Source: an uncultured Bacteroidia bacterium
GTDB lineage: Bacteria > Bacteroidota > Bacteroidia > Bacteroidales > Prolixibacteraceae
Assembly (NCBI GenBank): GCA_903904515.1
Contig: CAIVCR010000078.1
Location: 1-64,000, forward strand
Length of the DNA: 64,000 bases
Direction: 5' to 3'
The notes under the pieces were generated by a model, which worked only from the letters and a program-made list of their open reading frames with translations, was not told the origin of the DNA and searched no databases. Every line of letters starts with the position of its first letter. Positions within the stretch are counted from its first letter, which is position 1. The translations under genes were made by a program, and so were the position numbers. Of the stretch, positions 19,288 to 27,210 are shown one piece after another.

Positions 19288-21243
19288 ATGAAAAATAATA
19301 ATATACAAATCCTTAAGACATTCATTATATTTTTTATTTCAACTCTTGCCACCGTTAATAGCATTGCTCAGGAAAGCGATTATCATGGTTTTAAATGCCT
19401 TGATTTTAAGTTTGAAGGACACGATGCAAAGATTGTTTTTCCTGAAAAAGCCGAAATAAATCGCCACTGGATCTGGAGAGCCCGATTCTGGGGACACGAA
19501 CCTCAGACTGAGATCGCCTTGCTTCAAAAAGGGTTTCATGTGGTTTATGTTGATGGGGCTGAGTATTGCGGAAATCAGGAGGCCGTTGTTTTATGGAACC
19601 ATTTCTATGACTATCTGATCAGCAAATATCAGTTAAATTCAAAAGCGGTTCTGGAAGGTTTCAGCAGGGGTGGACTTTACATCTATAACTGGGGTTCTGA
19701 AAATGTCGGTAAGGTGGCCTGTATTTATGCCGATGCCCCCGTATGCGATATCCGGAGCTGGCCAGGTGGTAAGTGGAAGGGGGTAGGTTCACCGGATGAC
19801 TGGAAGGCGCATCTTCTGGCCTATCATCTTACAGAGGAGAGCGTTAAGGAGTTCAAAGGGATGCCGATTTACAATGCACGGAAGTTAGCCGAAGCTCATG
19901 TGCCTGCAATCCATGTCTGTGGAGCAAAAGACGAGGTAGTTCCCATGGAGGAAAATACAGATGTCCTGGTGAAAACTTACCGCCAGGCAGGAGGGCAAAT
20001 CGAGGTGATTGTTAAGGAAGGGATTGGTCACCACCCACATAGCCTCAAGGATCCCGCCCCAATTGTCAGGTTTATCCTTGCTAACACAGCTCCTGAACTC
20101 GCAGATCCCATTTTGCCTTACGAATCAAAAATGGCCATAAAATTCAGGGGAAATATCAACAACTGTCGCATAAAATTTGAGCAGGAAAAAGTAGGAAGAG
20201 TAGCATTTCTGGGCGGATCAATCACCTATAATCCCGGATGGCGCGACAAGGTTTGCGATTACATCAGTCAACGGTTTCCGGACACCCGGTTTGAATTTAT
20301 TGGTGCAGGAATCCCGTCAACAGGATCGACACCCGGTGCTTTCCGTCTGGATCAGGATGTTTTATCGAAAGGGAAAATCGACCTGCTTTTTGAAGAAGCA
20401 GCGGTAAATGATGCAACAAACTTCATCAAACCTGAAATTCAATTGCGCGGGATGGAGGGGATCATCCATCATGCTTTGCAATCAAATCCAAAAATGGATC
20501 TTGTGATGCTATACTTTGTCGATCAGGATAAAATGGCCGATTACAATACTGGTAAAACACCTGAAGTGATTCAACAACATGAGAAAGTTGCTGAATTCTA
20601 TAACATACCGTCAATAAATTTGGCGAAGGAGGTGAACGACAGGATCCTGAATGGCGAGTTCACCTGGCGGGAAGATTTTAAAGATCTTCATCCATCCCCG
20701 TTTGGCCAGGAGCTCTATTTCAAAACGATCAGACATTTATTTGAGACTGCATGGGGAGATGCCAAGGCACCGGATCATAGTCCTAAAATATTATCCGATA
20801 AACTTTTAGATCCATTTTCGTATATTAATGGTCATTTTGAACCGCTTAAGCAGGCAAAACTTAAAACCGGCTGGAAGTTGATTCAAAACTGGGAACCTAA
20901 TGATAACATTTCAACCCGCGAAGGATTTGTAAATATGCCTATCCTTGAAGCCACACAACCAGACGCTCAATTAAAACTAAAATTCACAGGAACTGCCATC
21001 GGGCTGTTTGTGAATTCCGGCCCCGATGCGGGGATAGTTGAATACAGCATTGATGGACAGCCATTTAAAACTACTGATCTGTTCACGCCATGGAGTCAGC
21101 TGCTTCACTTGCCATGGCTGGTAATGCTCGATGATCAGCTTTCAACAGGAAAGCATACATTGATTTTAAGAATTGCATCAATAAAAAATGGGAAAAGCAA
21201 CGGCACGGCTTGCCGGATACATCATTTTGCAGTCAATAATTAA
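19288..21243 (+). CDS. exported two-domain esterase (alpha/beta hydrolase + SGNH hydrolase)
   Basis: A 651-residue protein with a signal peptide (about 1-28, cleavage after SIAQ). The N-terminal half is an alpha/beta hydrolase: nucleophile Ser126 (GFSRGG), acid Asp215 (GAKDEVVP), and a histidine in GIGHHPH (248-251). The second half is an SGNH hydrolase: Ser311 (FLGGSIT), Asn374 (AVNDATN), and Asp466/His468 (KDLHPSPFG). A beta-sandwich-like C-terminal region (about 510-651) may bind sugar. Such pairings suit removal of acyl groups from plant or algal polysaccharides; the substrate is not shown by the sequence. It appears to stand alone. Confidence 0.85.
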   Translation: MKNNNIQILKTFIIFFISTLATVNSIAQESDYHGFKCLDFKFEGHDAKIVFPEKAEINRHWIWRARFWGHEPQTEIALLQKGFHVVYVDGAEYCGNQEAVVLWNHFYDYLISKYQLNSKAVLEGFSRGGLYIYNWGSENVGKVACIYADAPVCDIRSWPGGKWKGVGSPDDWKAHLLAYHLTEESVKEFKGMPIYNARKLAEAHVPAIHVCGAKDEVVPMEENTDVLVKTYRQAGGQIEVIVKEGIGHHPHSLKDPAPIVRFILANTAPELADPILPYESKMAIKFRGNINNCRIKFEQEKVGRVAFLGGSITYNPGWRDKVCDYISQRFPDTRFEFIGAGIPSTGSTPGAFRLDQDVLSKGKIDLLFEEAAVNDATNFIKPEIQLRGMEGIIHHALQSNPKMDLVMLYFVDQDKMADYNTGKTPEVIQQHEKVAEFYNIPSINLAKEVNDRILNGEFTWREDFKDLHPSPFGQELYFKTIRHLFETAWGDAKAPDHSPKILSDKLLDPFSYINGHFEPLKQAKLKTGWKLIQNWEPNDNISTREGFVNMPILEATQPDAQLKLKFTGTAIGLFVNSGPDAGIVEYSIDGQPFKTTDLFTPWSQLLHLPWLVMLDDQLSTGKHTLILRIASIKNGKSNGTACRIHHFAVNN

Positions 21244-21334
21244 GCTGGCATTGAGCTTTACTGCATATAATTTTATTTTTTTGATGATCAGACTAACTCT
21301 ATTTTTCAACCGTGGGTGATTAAATCAATAATCT

Positions 21335-21342
21335 TATCTTTG
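21335..21342 (+). promoter_or_regulatory. dapB -7 promoter element
   Basis: TATCTTTG, an exact match to TAnnTTTG, lies 42 bases before the dapB start codon. No TTG is seen at the ideal -33 position. It likely drives dapB-lepB. Confidence 0.55.
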
Positions 21343-21384
21343 CATCTCAAATAAAGCAGAAGCTAAAAATTTTAAATAAGGAAT

Positions 21385-22101
21385 ATGAAAATTGCGTTAA
21401 TCGGTTACGGGAAAATGGGAAAAGAGATTGAACAGATTGCGATAAGTCGCGGTCATTCCATTGTTCTTAAGATTGACATTCAGAATCAGGATGAGCTTAC
21501 CACCGAAAATCTTTCCAATGCAGATGTAGCAATAGAATTCACGGGTCCTGCCACAGCGGTAGGGAACTATTATAGCTGTTTTGAAGCGGGTGTACCTGTT
21601 GTGAGCGGAACAACCGGGTGGCTCGAAAGAAAGGCAGAAGTTGAAAAAGCCTGTTCTGCCGGGCAAGGTTGTTTTTTCTATGCATCAAATTTCAGCCTGG
21701 GTGTTAATATTTTCTTTGCCCTCAATAAGTTCCTGGCAAAAACGATGAAGGAGTTTCCTCAGTATGATGTTTCCATGACCGAAGTCCACCATACCCAGAA
21801 ACTGGATGCCCCCAGTGGAACAGCTATCACACTTGCTGAAGATATCCTTGCGCTAAACGACAAAAAAACGAACTGGACAATCTCTGAGCCAGAATCAAAT
21901 AACGAATTGTATATTAAACCACTGCGTGAAGGGCTAGTCCCGGGGATTCATACCATAAAATATGATTCAGAGGTGGATTTTATCGAGATAACTCATAGTG
22001 CATACAGCCGCAAAGGATTTGCCTTTGGAGCTGTACTTGCTGCCGAATTCAGTGCAGGAAGGACTGGAGTGTTCTCAATGTCAGATCTTTTAAATATTTA
22101 A
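21385..22101 (+). CDS. dapB: 4-hydroxy-tetrahydrodipicolinate reductase
   Basis: NAD(P)H-dependent reductase of the lysine/diaminopimelate pathway, giving tetrahydrodipicolinate. The 238-residue sequence has the nucleotide-binding start MKIALIGYGKMGKEIE, the loop VVSGTTGW, and the catalytic and substrate region EVHHTQKLDAPSGTA. It is shorter than the E. coli enzyme (273), as in other Bacteroidota. lepB follows 10 bases later and is probably cotranscribed. Confidence 0.96.
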   Translation: MKIALIGYGKMGKEIEQIAISRGHSIVLKIDIQNQDELTTENLSNADVAIEFTGPATAVGNYYSCFEAGVPVVSGTTGWLERKAEVEKACSAGQGCFFYASNFSLGVNIFFALNKFLAKTMKEFPQYDVSMTEVHHTQKLDAPSGTAITLAEDILALNDKKTNWTISEPESNNELYIKPLREGLVPGIHTIKYDSEVDFIEITHSAYSRKGFAFGAVLAAEFSAGRTGVFSMSDLLNI

Positions 22102-22111
22102 TAAAATAAAC

Positions 22112-23449
22112 ATGAATAATTTATTGGGAAGCAAGTGGTTTAAATTTGGCCTGGTTGGTGGCCTTTATCTGCTTTGGGTAATTTGGGTCAGCAATTTCTG
22201 GTGGTTCATCGGTCTTGTCGTAATCTTTGATAGTTATATTACGAATCGTGTACATTGGGCATTCTGGAAGAAGAAAAACCCGCCTGAAGGGAAACAGACC
22301 AAGGTTGTTGAGTGGGTTGACGCCATTATTTTTGCAGTGATTGCGGCAACTTTTATCAGGTTATTCTTTATTGAAGCTTATACGATTCCAACTTCATCCA
22401 TGGAAAAATCGATGATGGTTGGTGATTATCTTTTCGTGAGTAAAACAGCTTATGGACCAAAGATGCCCAATACCCCCATCTCGTTTCCATTTGTCCATCA
22501 TACCATGCCATTATCGAACAGTTTAAAATCATTTTCAACACTTATTCACTACCCTTACCGCAGAATTGCCGGAACAGGAAAAGTTAAAAATGATGACGTT
22601 GTGGTATTTAATTTCCCGGAAGGTGATACCGTTGCCGTAAGTCTGCAGGAAAGAAGCTATTATGAAATGGTGCGATCCTACGGCAGAGAGCGGGTTTGGT
22701 CTGACAAGAGAACTTTTGGAGATATCATTTACCGACCGGTAGACAAACGGGAAAATTACATTAAACGCTGTATCGCAATTGCGGGTGATTCACTTAAAAT
22801 CGTAAAAGGGCAGGTATATGTCAACGGGAAACCTCAAAAGGAGATTCCGGGCATTCAATATAAATACCTGATTACAATTACAGGTACCGCAATTAACGAC
22901 AACACACTCGAAAAACTGGATATCACACGTTCCGAAATAGAAGGCTCTGATTCGCGCTATATTCTCTCGCTTACAACCGCACAAGCAAGGAAAATGGATG
23001 ATATGAAATTTATTACATCCAAAGAGAGAGTGACCTGGCCTTCTGACAACAGCGATCCGGCCATCTTCCCCAGCGATCCGAAGTTTACCTGGAACCTCGA
23101 CAATTTCGGCCCCATCTGGATCCCGAAAAAAGGGGTAACAATCAATCTTACACTAGCCAATCTACCCTTATTTAAAAGGATAATTGATGTTTATGAAGAG
23201 AATGATTTGCAGGTGAAAGGGGATAATATTTATATCAACGGGGCTGTAGCAACAACCTATACCTTTAAAATGGACTATTACTGGATGATGGGTGACAACC
23301 GTTATAATTCGGCGGACTCAAGGTATTGGGGATTTGTACCTGAGGATCATGTAGTGGGAAAAGCATCATTTGTCTGGCTCTCTCTGGACAAAAACAAAAG
23401 TTTCCTCTCCAAAATCCGTTGGGACAGGTTCTTTATGAGTGTAAAATAA
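22112..23449 (+). CDS. lepB: signal peptidase I, extended Bacteroidota form
   Basis: Cleaves signal peptides from exported proteins at the outer face of the inner membrane. The 445-residue protein has hydrophobic segments at about 12-40 and 68-87, catalytic Ser96 (IPTSSMEKSM), catalytic Lys218 (YIKRCIAIAGD), and the C-terminal box MMGDNRYNSADSRYWGFVP. The Ser-Lys gap is long (122 residues), and a further stretch of about 150 residues separates Lys218 from the last box, so it is well above the 324 residues of E. coli LepB. It is the second gene of the dapB unit and a long hairpin follows. Confidence 0.95.
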   Translation: MNNLLGSKWFKFGLVGGLYLLWVIWVSNFWWFIGLVVIFDSYITNRVHWAFWKKKNPPEGKQTKVVEWVDAIIFAVIAATFIRLFFIEAYTIPTSSMEKSMMVGDYLFVSKTAYGPKMPNTPISFPFVHHTMPLSNSLKSFSTLIHYPYRRIAGTGKVKNDDVVVFNFPEGDTVAVSLQERSYYEMVRSYGRERVWSDKRTFGDIIYRPVDKRENYIKRCIAIAGDSLKIVKGQVYVNGKPQKEIPGIQYKYLITITGTAINDNTLEKLDITRSEIEGSDSRYILSLTTAQARKMDDMKFITSKERVTWPSDNSDPAIFPSDPKFTWNLDNFGPIWIPKKGVTINLTLANLPLFKRIIDVYEENDLQVKGDNIYINGAVATTYTFKMDYYWMMGDNRYNSADSRYWGFVPEDHVVGKASFVWLSLDKNKSFLSKIRWDRFFMSVK

Positions 23450-23461
23450 CACATTGATATG

Positions 23462-23517
23462 AATCAGGCAGCAATTAACAATTTGCATAATGACAGATTA
23501 TTAATTACTGCCTGATT
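23462..23517 (+). terminator. long hairpin after lepB
   Basis: AATCAGGCAGCAATTAA (23462-23478) pairs with TTAATTACTGCCTGATT (23501-23517) at 16 of 17 positions across a 22-base loop. There is no T-run, so it may be a palindromic repeat or a 3'-end stabiliser rather than a classical terminator. Confidence 0.5.
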
Positions 23518-23602
23518 AGCACAAAAGATTACTTTTAACCATCCTCGATTAGTTGCTTAAATCCTTCTTAACTAATCTTCCGGATTCAAAAATGGTTAAG
23601 CC

Positions 23603-24112
23603 ATGAAAATAACTCCCGGATTAGTTTCAACATACCTCTCTGTCATCCTCCTCGTATCCTGCAGTGTATCGGGCTATATTACCGATCCGCAAAGTGTCAG
23701 GAGGCAAAAAGAGATGCATAATCAGCGGACGGGAGTGAATATCGGAGAAGGTTTTTTAGCTGTTGGCTCAGCAATTGGGTCGGCATTCACAGGGATGGAA
23801 TTCTATTCCCAAACACAGGGGCGGGCCTACAGGAAATTAAAATTACTCAATGATTCAAAGGATACCCTTTTTGTAAATATGGTAACCGACTGGCAGTGGA
23901 AAGATTCAACCTATTTCGATATTCGTGAGATAGTGATGCCTCCGCTGAAATCGATGAAAATCATTGTCCCGTTGGGTATCTCATACAACATATTTTTCAG
24001 AAATGAATACGATGCCCCTGACGATGAAAAAGTGGAAATTAATACGGCCAATACCGGTATCGTAAGACTGAAGCCTGAAAAGGCGAGATCCGAAGATCAG
24101 ATTACCAATTAA
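23603..24112 (+). CDS. hypothetical lipoprotein
   Basis: A 169-residue protein with a lipoprotein signal ending in the lipobox LVSC (Cys20). The mature part has a glycine/alanine-rich segment (about 46-65, EGFLAVGSAIGSAFTG), then a beta-rich domain with VNMVTDWQWKDSTYFDIREIVMPP. I do not recognise a family. It begins a tight three-gene run with the LapA-like and WbqC genes (13 bases and an overlap), which suggests an envelope role. Confidence 0.75.
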   Translation: MKITPGLVSTYLSVILLVSCSVSGYITDPQSVRRQKEMHNQRTGVNIGEGFLAVGSAIGSAFTGMEFYSQTQGRAYRKLKLLNDSKDTLFVNMVTDWQWKDSTYFDIREIVMPPLKSMKIIVPLGISYNIFFRNEYDAPDDEKVEINTANTGIVRLKPEKARSEDQITN

Positions 24113-24125
24113 AAACCAGAAGAAA

Positions 24126-24473
24126 ATGCAACGAGGATTAATTACAGGAATAACTTTGGGAGTCGCAATGGTGATTTTCACCATTCAAAATTCGGTTACT
24201 GTTCCGTTGAAACTCTTATGGATGAAATTTTCCGAAGTTCCGCTAGCCCTTATCCTGATGATCGCCATTCTGATCGGAGTATCTATTACCGCGATTTTTT
24301 CATTTATAGATAATCAACGGTTGAAGAACCGGATCAAAAGACTTCAAATTAAGTTAAAAGCATTTGAGAATCAAACGGCTGAAGAGGAGGCTTCGTACGA
24401 TTCATCACCAACAAATTCGGAAAACGGAATGACCGTCGAAGGTGAACCCGGCCATAAATTCTTTGATTATTAA
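24126..24473 (+). CDS. LapA-domain (DUF1049) membrane protein
   Basis: A 115-residue protein with two membrane helices (about 5-24 and 40-62) around a short loop with the typical NSVTVPLKLLW pattern, followed by a coiled coil (about 65-90) and an acidic tail. LapA-domain proteins in Proteobacteria assist lipopolysaccharide assembly; a like role here is inference. Its stop codon overlaps the WbqC start (TAATG), so the two are translationally linked. Confidence 0.8.
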   Translation: MQRGLITGITLGVAMVIFTIQNSVTVPLKLLWMKFSEVPLALILMIAILIGVSITAIFSFIDNQRLKNRIKRLQIKLKAFENQTAEEEASYDSSPTNSENGMTVEGEPGHKFFDY

Positions 24474-25132
24474 TGGATTATCAGGAAACAAGCGTATTGC
24501 TAAGCAGTGCCTACCTTGGACCAATACAATATTTCACCAAAATAATCGGGTATAACACGATATTCATCGAATATCTGGAGAGTTACCTGAAGCAATCGTA
24601 TCGAAACCGGACCATTATCCTCACTGCTAACGGTCCATTGCACCTAACGCTCCCTATTGTTAACGGCCCCAAAGCTAAAGGACCCATCCGTGACCAGCAA
24701 CTTTCATACGATTATCCATGGCAGCAAATGCACTGGAGAGGAATATCCTCTGCCTATAATAACTCTCCCTTTTTTGAGTATTATTCGGATGATCTTGCCC
24801 CGTTTTTTCACGATAAACGATGGAAATATTTACTTGATTTCAACCATGAAATTCAAAATACGGTCTTAAAGGCAATCAACGTTAAGGCAGATATCAGGTG
24901 TACGGAAGCATACTTTCAGAAAGGGGAAGTTCCAGGATATATTGATGATTTTCGCTATGCGATTCATCCAAAACTACAGCGGCAAACTGAAGATAATCGG
25001 TTTTACCCTCAGCCCTATATTCAGGTATTTCAGGAAAAATGGGGATTTGTTCCCAATCTGAGTATCCTTGACCTCCTTTTTAATGAAGGACCAGAAGTGG
25101 TTACATATCTGAAATCCTGCATTCCAAAGTAA
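24473..25132 (+). CDS. WbqC-family protein
   Basis: A 219-residue WbqC-like protein, with the family start SSAYLGPIQYFTKI, the NRTIILTANGPLHLTLPI segment and YDYPWQQMHWRGISSAYNNSPFFEYY. WbqC proteins occur in O-antigen gene clusters and next to lepB in Bacteroidota; their reaction is unknown. Its start overlaps the LapA-like stop by one base. The following gene is convergent. Confidence 0.88.
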   Translation: MDYQETSVLLSSAYLGPIQYFTKIIGYNTIFIEYLESYLKQSYRNRTIILTANGPLHLTLPIVNGPKAKGPIRDQQLSYDYPWQQMHWRGISSAYNNSPFFEYYSDDLAPFFHDKRWKYLLDFNHEIQNTVLKAINVKADIRCTEAYFQKGEVPGYIDDFRYAIHPKLQRQTEDNRFYPQPYIQVFQEKWGFVPNLSILDLLFNEGPEVVTYLKSCIPK

Positions 25133-25154
25133 CAGGGCAACCCTGAAAGTGATC

Positions 25155-25724
25155 TTAAATTTTCCCCAATCGTTTTAGCTCCCAAAAGCATTTTGCTGTT
25201 GCATTGATGTCCACAGCAGCATTATGCGCCTCCTCAAATCCGGTGCGGAACAATTTATAATGCAACTCAGATAATTTAGGCCATTTATAACCATAGGGTC
25301 CTGGAATAGCACAAAAATTTGTACTACTTTCCATCGTACAAAATTTCTTCTTTGAAGGAATAGGGTTTGAAAAACCCATTCTTAAAAATTCAGCTCCAAC
25401 AATCATGGCATCGAAACTAATGTTGTGCGCCACTAATACATCTGAATCACTAATCATCAACTGAAATTCCTCCAGAATTCCCCGAAGAGAAACTCCCTCC
25501 CTGACTGCCCGCTCATGCGTTATCCCATGAATCAGGGATACATCTGGCGGAATTACGAACCCTTCAGGTTTGACAATAAAATCTCCTTCCGATATTCTGG
25601 ATCCATTTGAGTCATAACTTACGAAGGCAAGTTGCACCATTCTTGGCCAATTTTTCAGGTCTGTAACGGGGGCTTTCCAGTTCCGGGGTAATCCGGTAGT
25701 CTCAGTATCAAAAAATAAAAACAT
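25155..25724 (-). CDS. DEDDh 3'-5' exonuclease (DnaQ-like)
   Basis: A 189-residue single-domain exonuclease. Metal ligands are in FFDTETTG (Asp6, Glu8), LVAHNISFDAMI and EEAHNAAVDINAT, the last giving the catalytic His and final Asp of the DEDDh class. It could proofread DNA or degrade RNA; it is not fused to a polymerase. It is 34 bases after the NUDIX gene on the same strand. Confidence 0.9.
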   Translation of the reverse strand: MFLFFDTETTGLPRNWKAPVTDLKNWPRMVQLAFVSYDSNGSRISEGDFIVKPEGFVIPPDVSLIHGITHERAVREGVSLRGILEEFQLMISDSDVLVAHNISFDAMIVGAEFLRMGFSNPIPSKKKFCTMESSTNFCAIPGPYGYKWPKLSELHYKLFRTGFEEAHNAAVDINATAKCFWELKRLGKI

Positions 25725-25758
25725 AATCAGGAATTAAAAAGTTAATCGGAATTATAGC

Positions 25759-26295
25759 TCACTTTTCTTTTAAAAATTTCCGGATTATTTCTCCATGATC
25801 AAAGGCCAAATCCGGCAACGAACCAACCGGAAACCACTCGGCAACAGTGGCATCGTCACCCCCAATCACAGGTGTTACAGAGGGTACCCTTCCGAAAAAA
25901 ACGGTTGTAACAGTGCGATGCCTCGGATCTCTTCCAATAGCATCGAAAGTAAAAAACTGTTTAAGGGGGATATTCAGCAATCCTGTTTCTTCATAAAGCT
26001 CCCGGCTGCATGCCTGAAGCAGGGTCTCCTCCATCCCCACAAATCCACCCGGGAGAGCCCAAAATCCCCGGAAAGGGTCAAATTTCCGCTGAATCAGCAA
26101 AATCATTGGCCCGCTCTCTTTTTCTGCGATCACAATAGCATCCACAGTCATTGCCAAACGGGGATATTTATAGCTGAATTTCAGATTTTCCTCCTTCTCT
26201 TTAGCCAGCGCCCTCTCTTTGTCGCCATTTCTCCAGACAATATAAACAACAATGAGAATGGCGGTTATATAACCTACGATTTCAAGATGTCCCAT
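25759..26295 (-). CDS. NUDIX hydrolase with N-terminal membrane anchor
   Basis: A 178-residue protein with a hydrophobic helix at residues 5-22, then a NUDIX domain with the complete box GGFVGMEETLLQACSRELYE followed by ETGL (GX5EX7REUXEEXGU). NUDIX enzymes cleave nucleoside diphosphates linked to another group; the motif PGGFVG and the downstream DPRHRT resemble ADP-ribose or NrtR-like members. The membrane anchor is unusual, as most such enzymes are soluble. It sits between the NlpC/P60 and exonuclease genes, all minus strand. Confidence 0.88.
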   Translation of the reverse strand: MGHLEIVGYITAILIVVYIVWRNGDKERALAKEKEENLKFSYKYPRLAMTVDAIVIAEKESGPMILLIQRKFDPFRGFWALPGGFVGMEETLLQACSRELYEETGLLNIPLKQFFTFDAIGRDPRHRTVTTVFFGRVPSVTPVIGGDDATVAEWFPVGSLPDLAFDHGEIIRKFLKEK

Positions 26296-26329
26296 AATTC
26301 AACCGGTTTAAGTTTAAGCATGAGAAATA

Positions 26330-27121
26330 TTAATCCTTAATAATTCGCCGCATCAGTCTCATCTGATGTGTATATCTTTTAGTATCAATATTGTAAATAC
26401 CAAAATGATCCACATTATCAATCCTGACTTTACCTGATGAATGAATAATTTTATTCTTCTCCCAAATAATTCCAACATGAATGATAGATCCATCCTCATT
26501 GTCGAAAAATGCAAGGTCACCGGGTAAGGCTTCTTCCACAAAACTCAGGTTGTCACCTAATAACGACTGTTGAACCGCGTCGCGTGGAATTGAAAGACCT
26601 GCCATTTTATACAGAATCTGTGAAAATCCGGAACAATCGATCCCAAAAGGGGATCTTCCACCCCAAAGATAGGGAGAATTAAAGTATTTGAGGGCATTTT
26701 CTATAATTCGTTCGCGTACAGCACTTGTGGCTGTGGCAATACTGTTTCCCTGAATCGAATAGGTGACCTTCCCGATTTGAAAGGTCCTGGCGATTGGATC
26801 AAAATGGGGTAATGAGCTTCCGGCTACAATCAGAAAATTGGTATAATCGCCCAATGGTTGGACGATATTGAATACATCGGTCGTCACAATGCGGGGGATT
26901 TCTGTCAATTGAGAAACGGTTTCTTCCTCAACCTCATTGACCATTATGCGGTCAATCCAACCTTCATAACCATCAAAAGCGAGCTTTATCTGGCACCATT
27001 TGGATTGTTCTTCCAGAATTGTATAGTGCTCACCAAAAAGAATTTGAGTGCACATTTCACTCTTTTCGCGTGGTTCTGACCGAACGGGGACAATACTGAG
27101 GTTAGAGATTCCGTATCGCAT
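26330..27121 (-). CDS. NlpC/P60 cell-wall peptidase with SH3 domains
   Basis: A 263-residue peptidoglycan endopeptidase cleaving D-Glu-diamino-acid bonds in stem peptides. SH3-like domains occupy about 1-125 (NLSIVPVRSEP, CQIKLAFDGYEGWID); the NlpC/P60 domain at 135-255 has the catalytic Cys in GIDCSGFSQ, a His in GSIIHVGI and a third polar residue in IIHSSG. No signal peptide is visible. The ATG at 27121 is chosen because relatives start MxYGIxNLSIVPVR; the upstream TTG adds ten unlike residues. Confidence 0.9.
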   Translation of the reverse strand: MRYGISNLSIVPVRSEPREKSEMCTQILFGEHYTILEEQSKWCQIKLAFDGYEGWIDRIMVNEVEEETVSQLTEIPRIVTTDVFNIVQPLGDYTNFLIVAGSSLPHFDPIARTFQIGKVTYSIQGNSIATATSAVRERIIENALKYFNSPYLWGGRSPFGIDCSGFSQILYKMAGLSIPRDAVQQSLLGDNLSFVEEALPGDLAFFDNEDGSIIHVGIIWEKNKIIHSSGKVRIDNVDHFGIYNIDTKRYTHQMRLMRRIIKD

Positions 27122-27132
27122 TAAAAAATGAT

Positions 27133-27140
27133 TACTTTTG
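27133..27140 (+). promoter_or_regulatory. putative -7 element for the HD phosphodiesterase gene
   Basis: TACTTTTG matches TAnnTTTG, 71 bases before the start codon at 27211 and just upstream of the divergent NlpC/P60 start. No -33 TTG is seen at the usual distance. Confidence 0.35.
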
Positions 27141-27210
27141 ATTATTCCCAAATATACACATTAATTGGTTGCTTCTTTAAGCCGTAAAAAGAGAAAAAAA
27201 AATTATACGC

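Noticed and set aside
27122-27151. TTG start for the NlpC/P60 gene ten codons upstream
   Set aside because: Family members start at the internal ATG (MRYGISNLSIVPVR), and the upstream region overlaps a probable divergent promoter.
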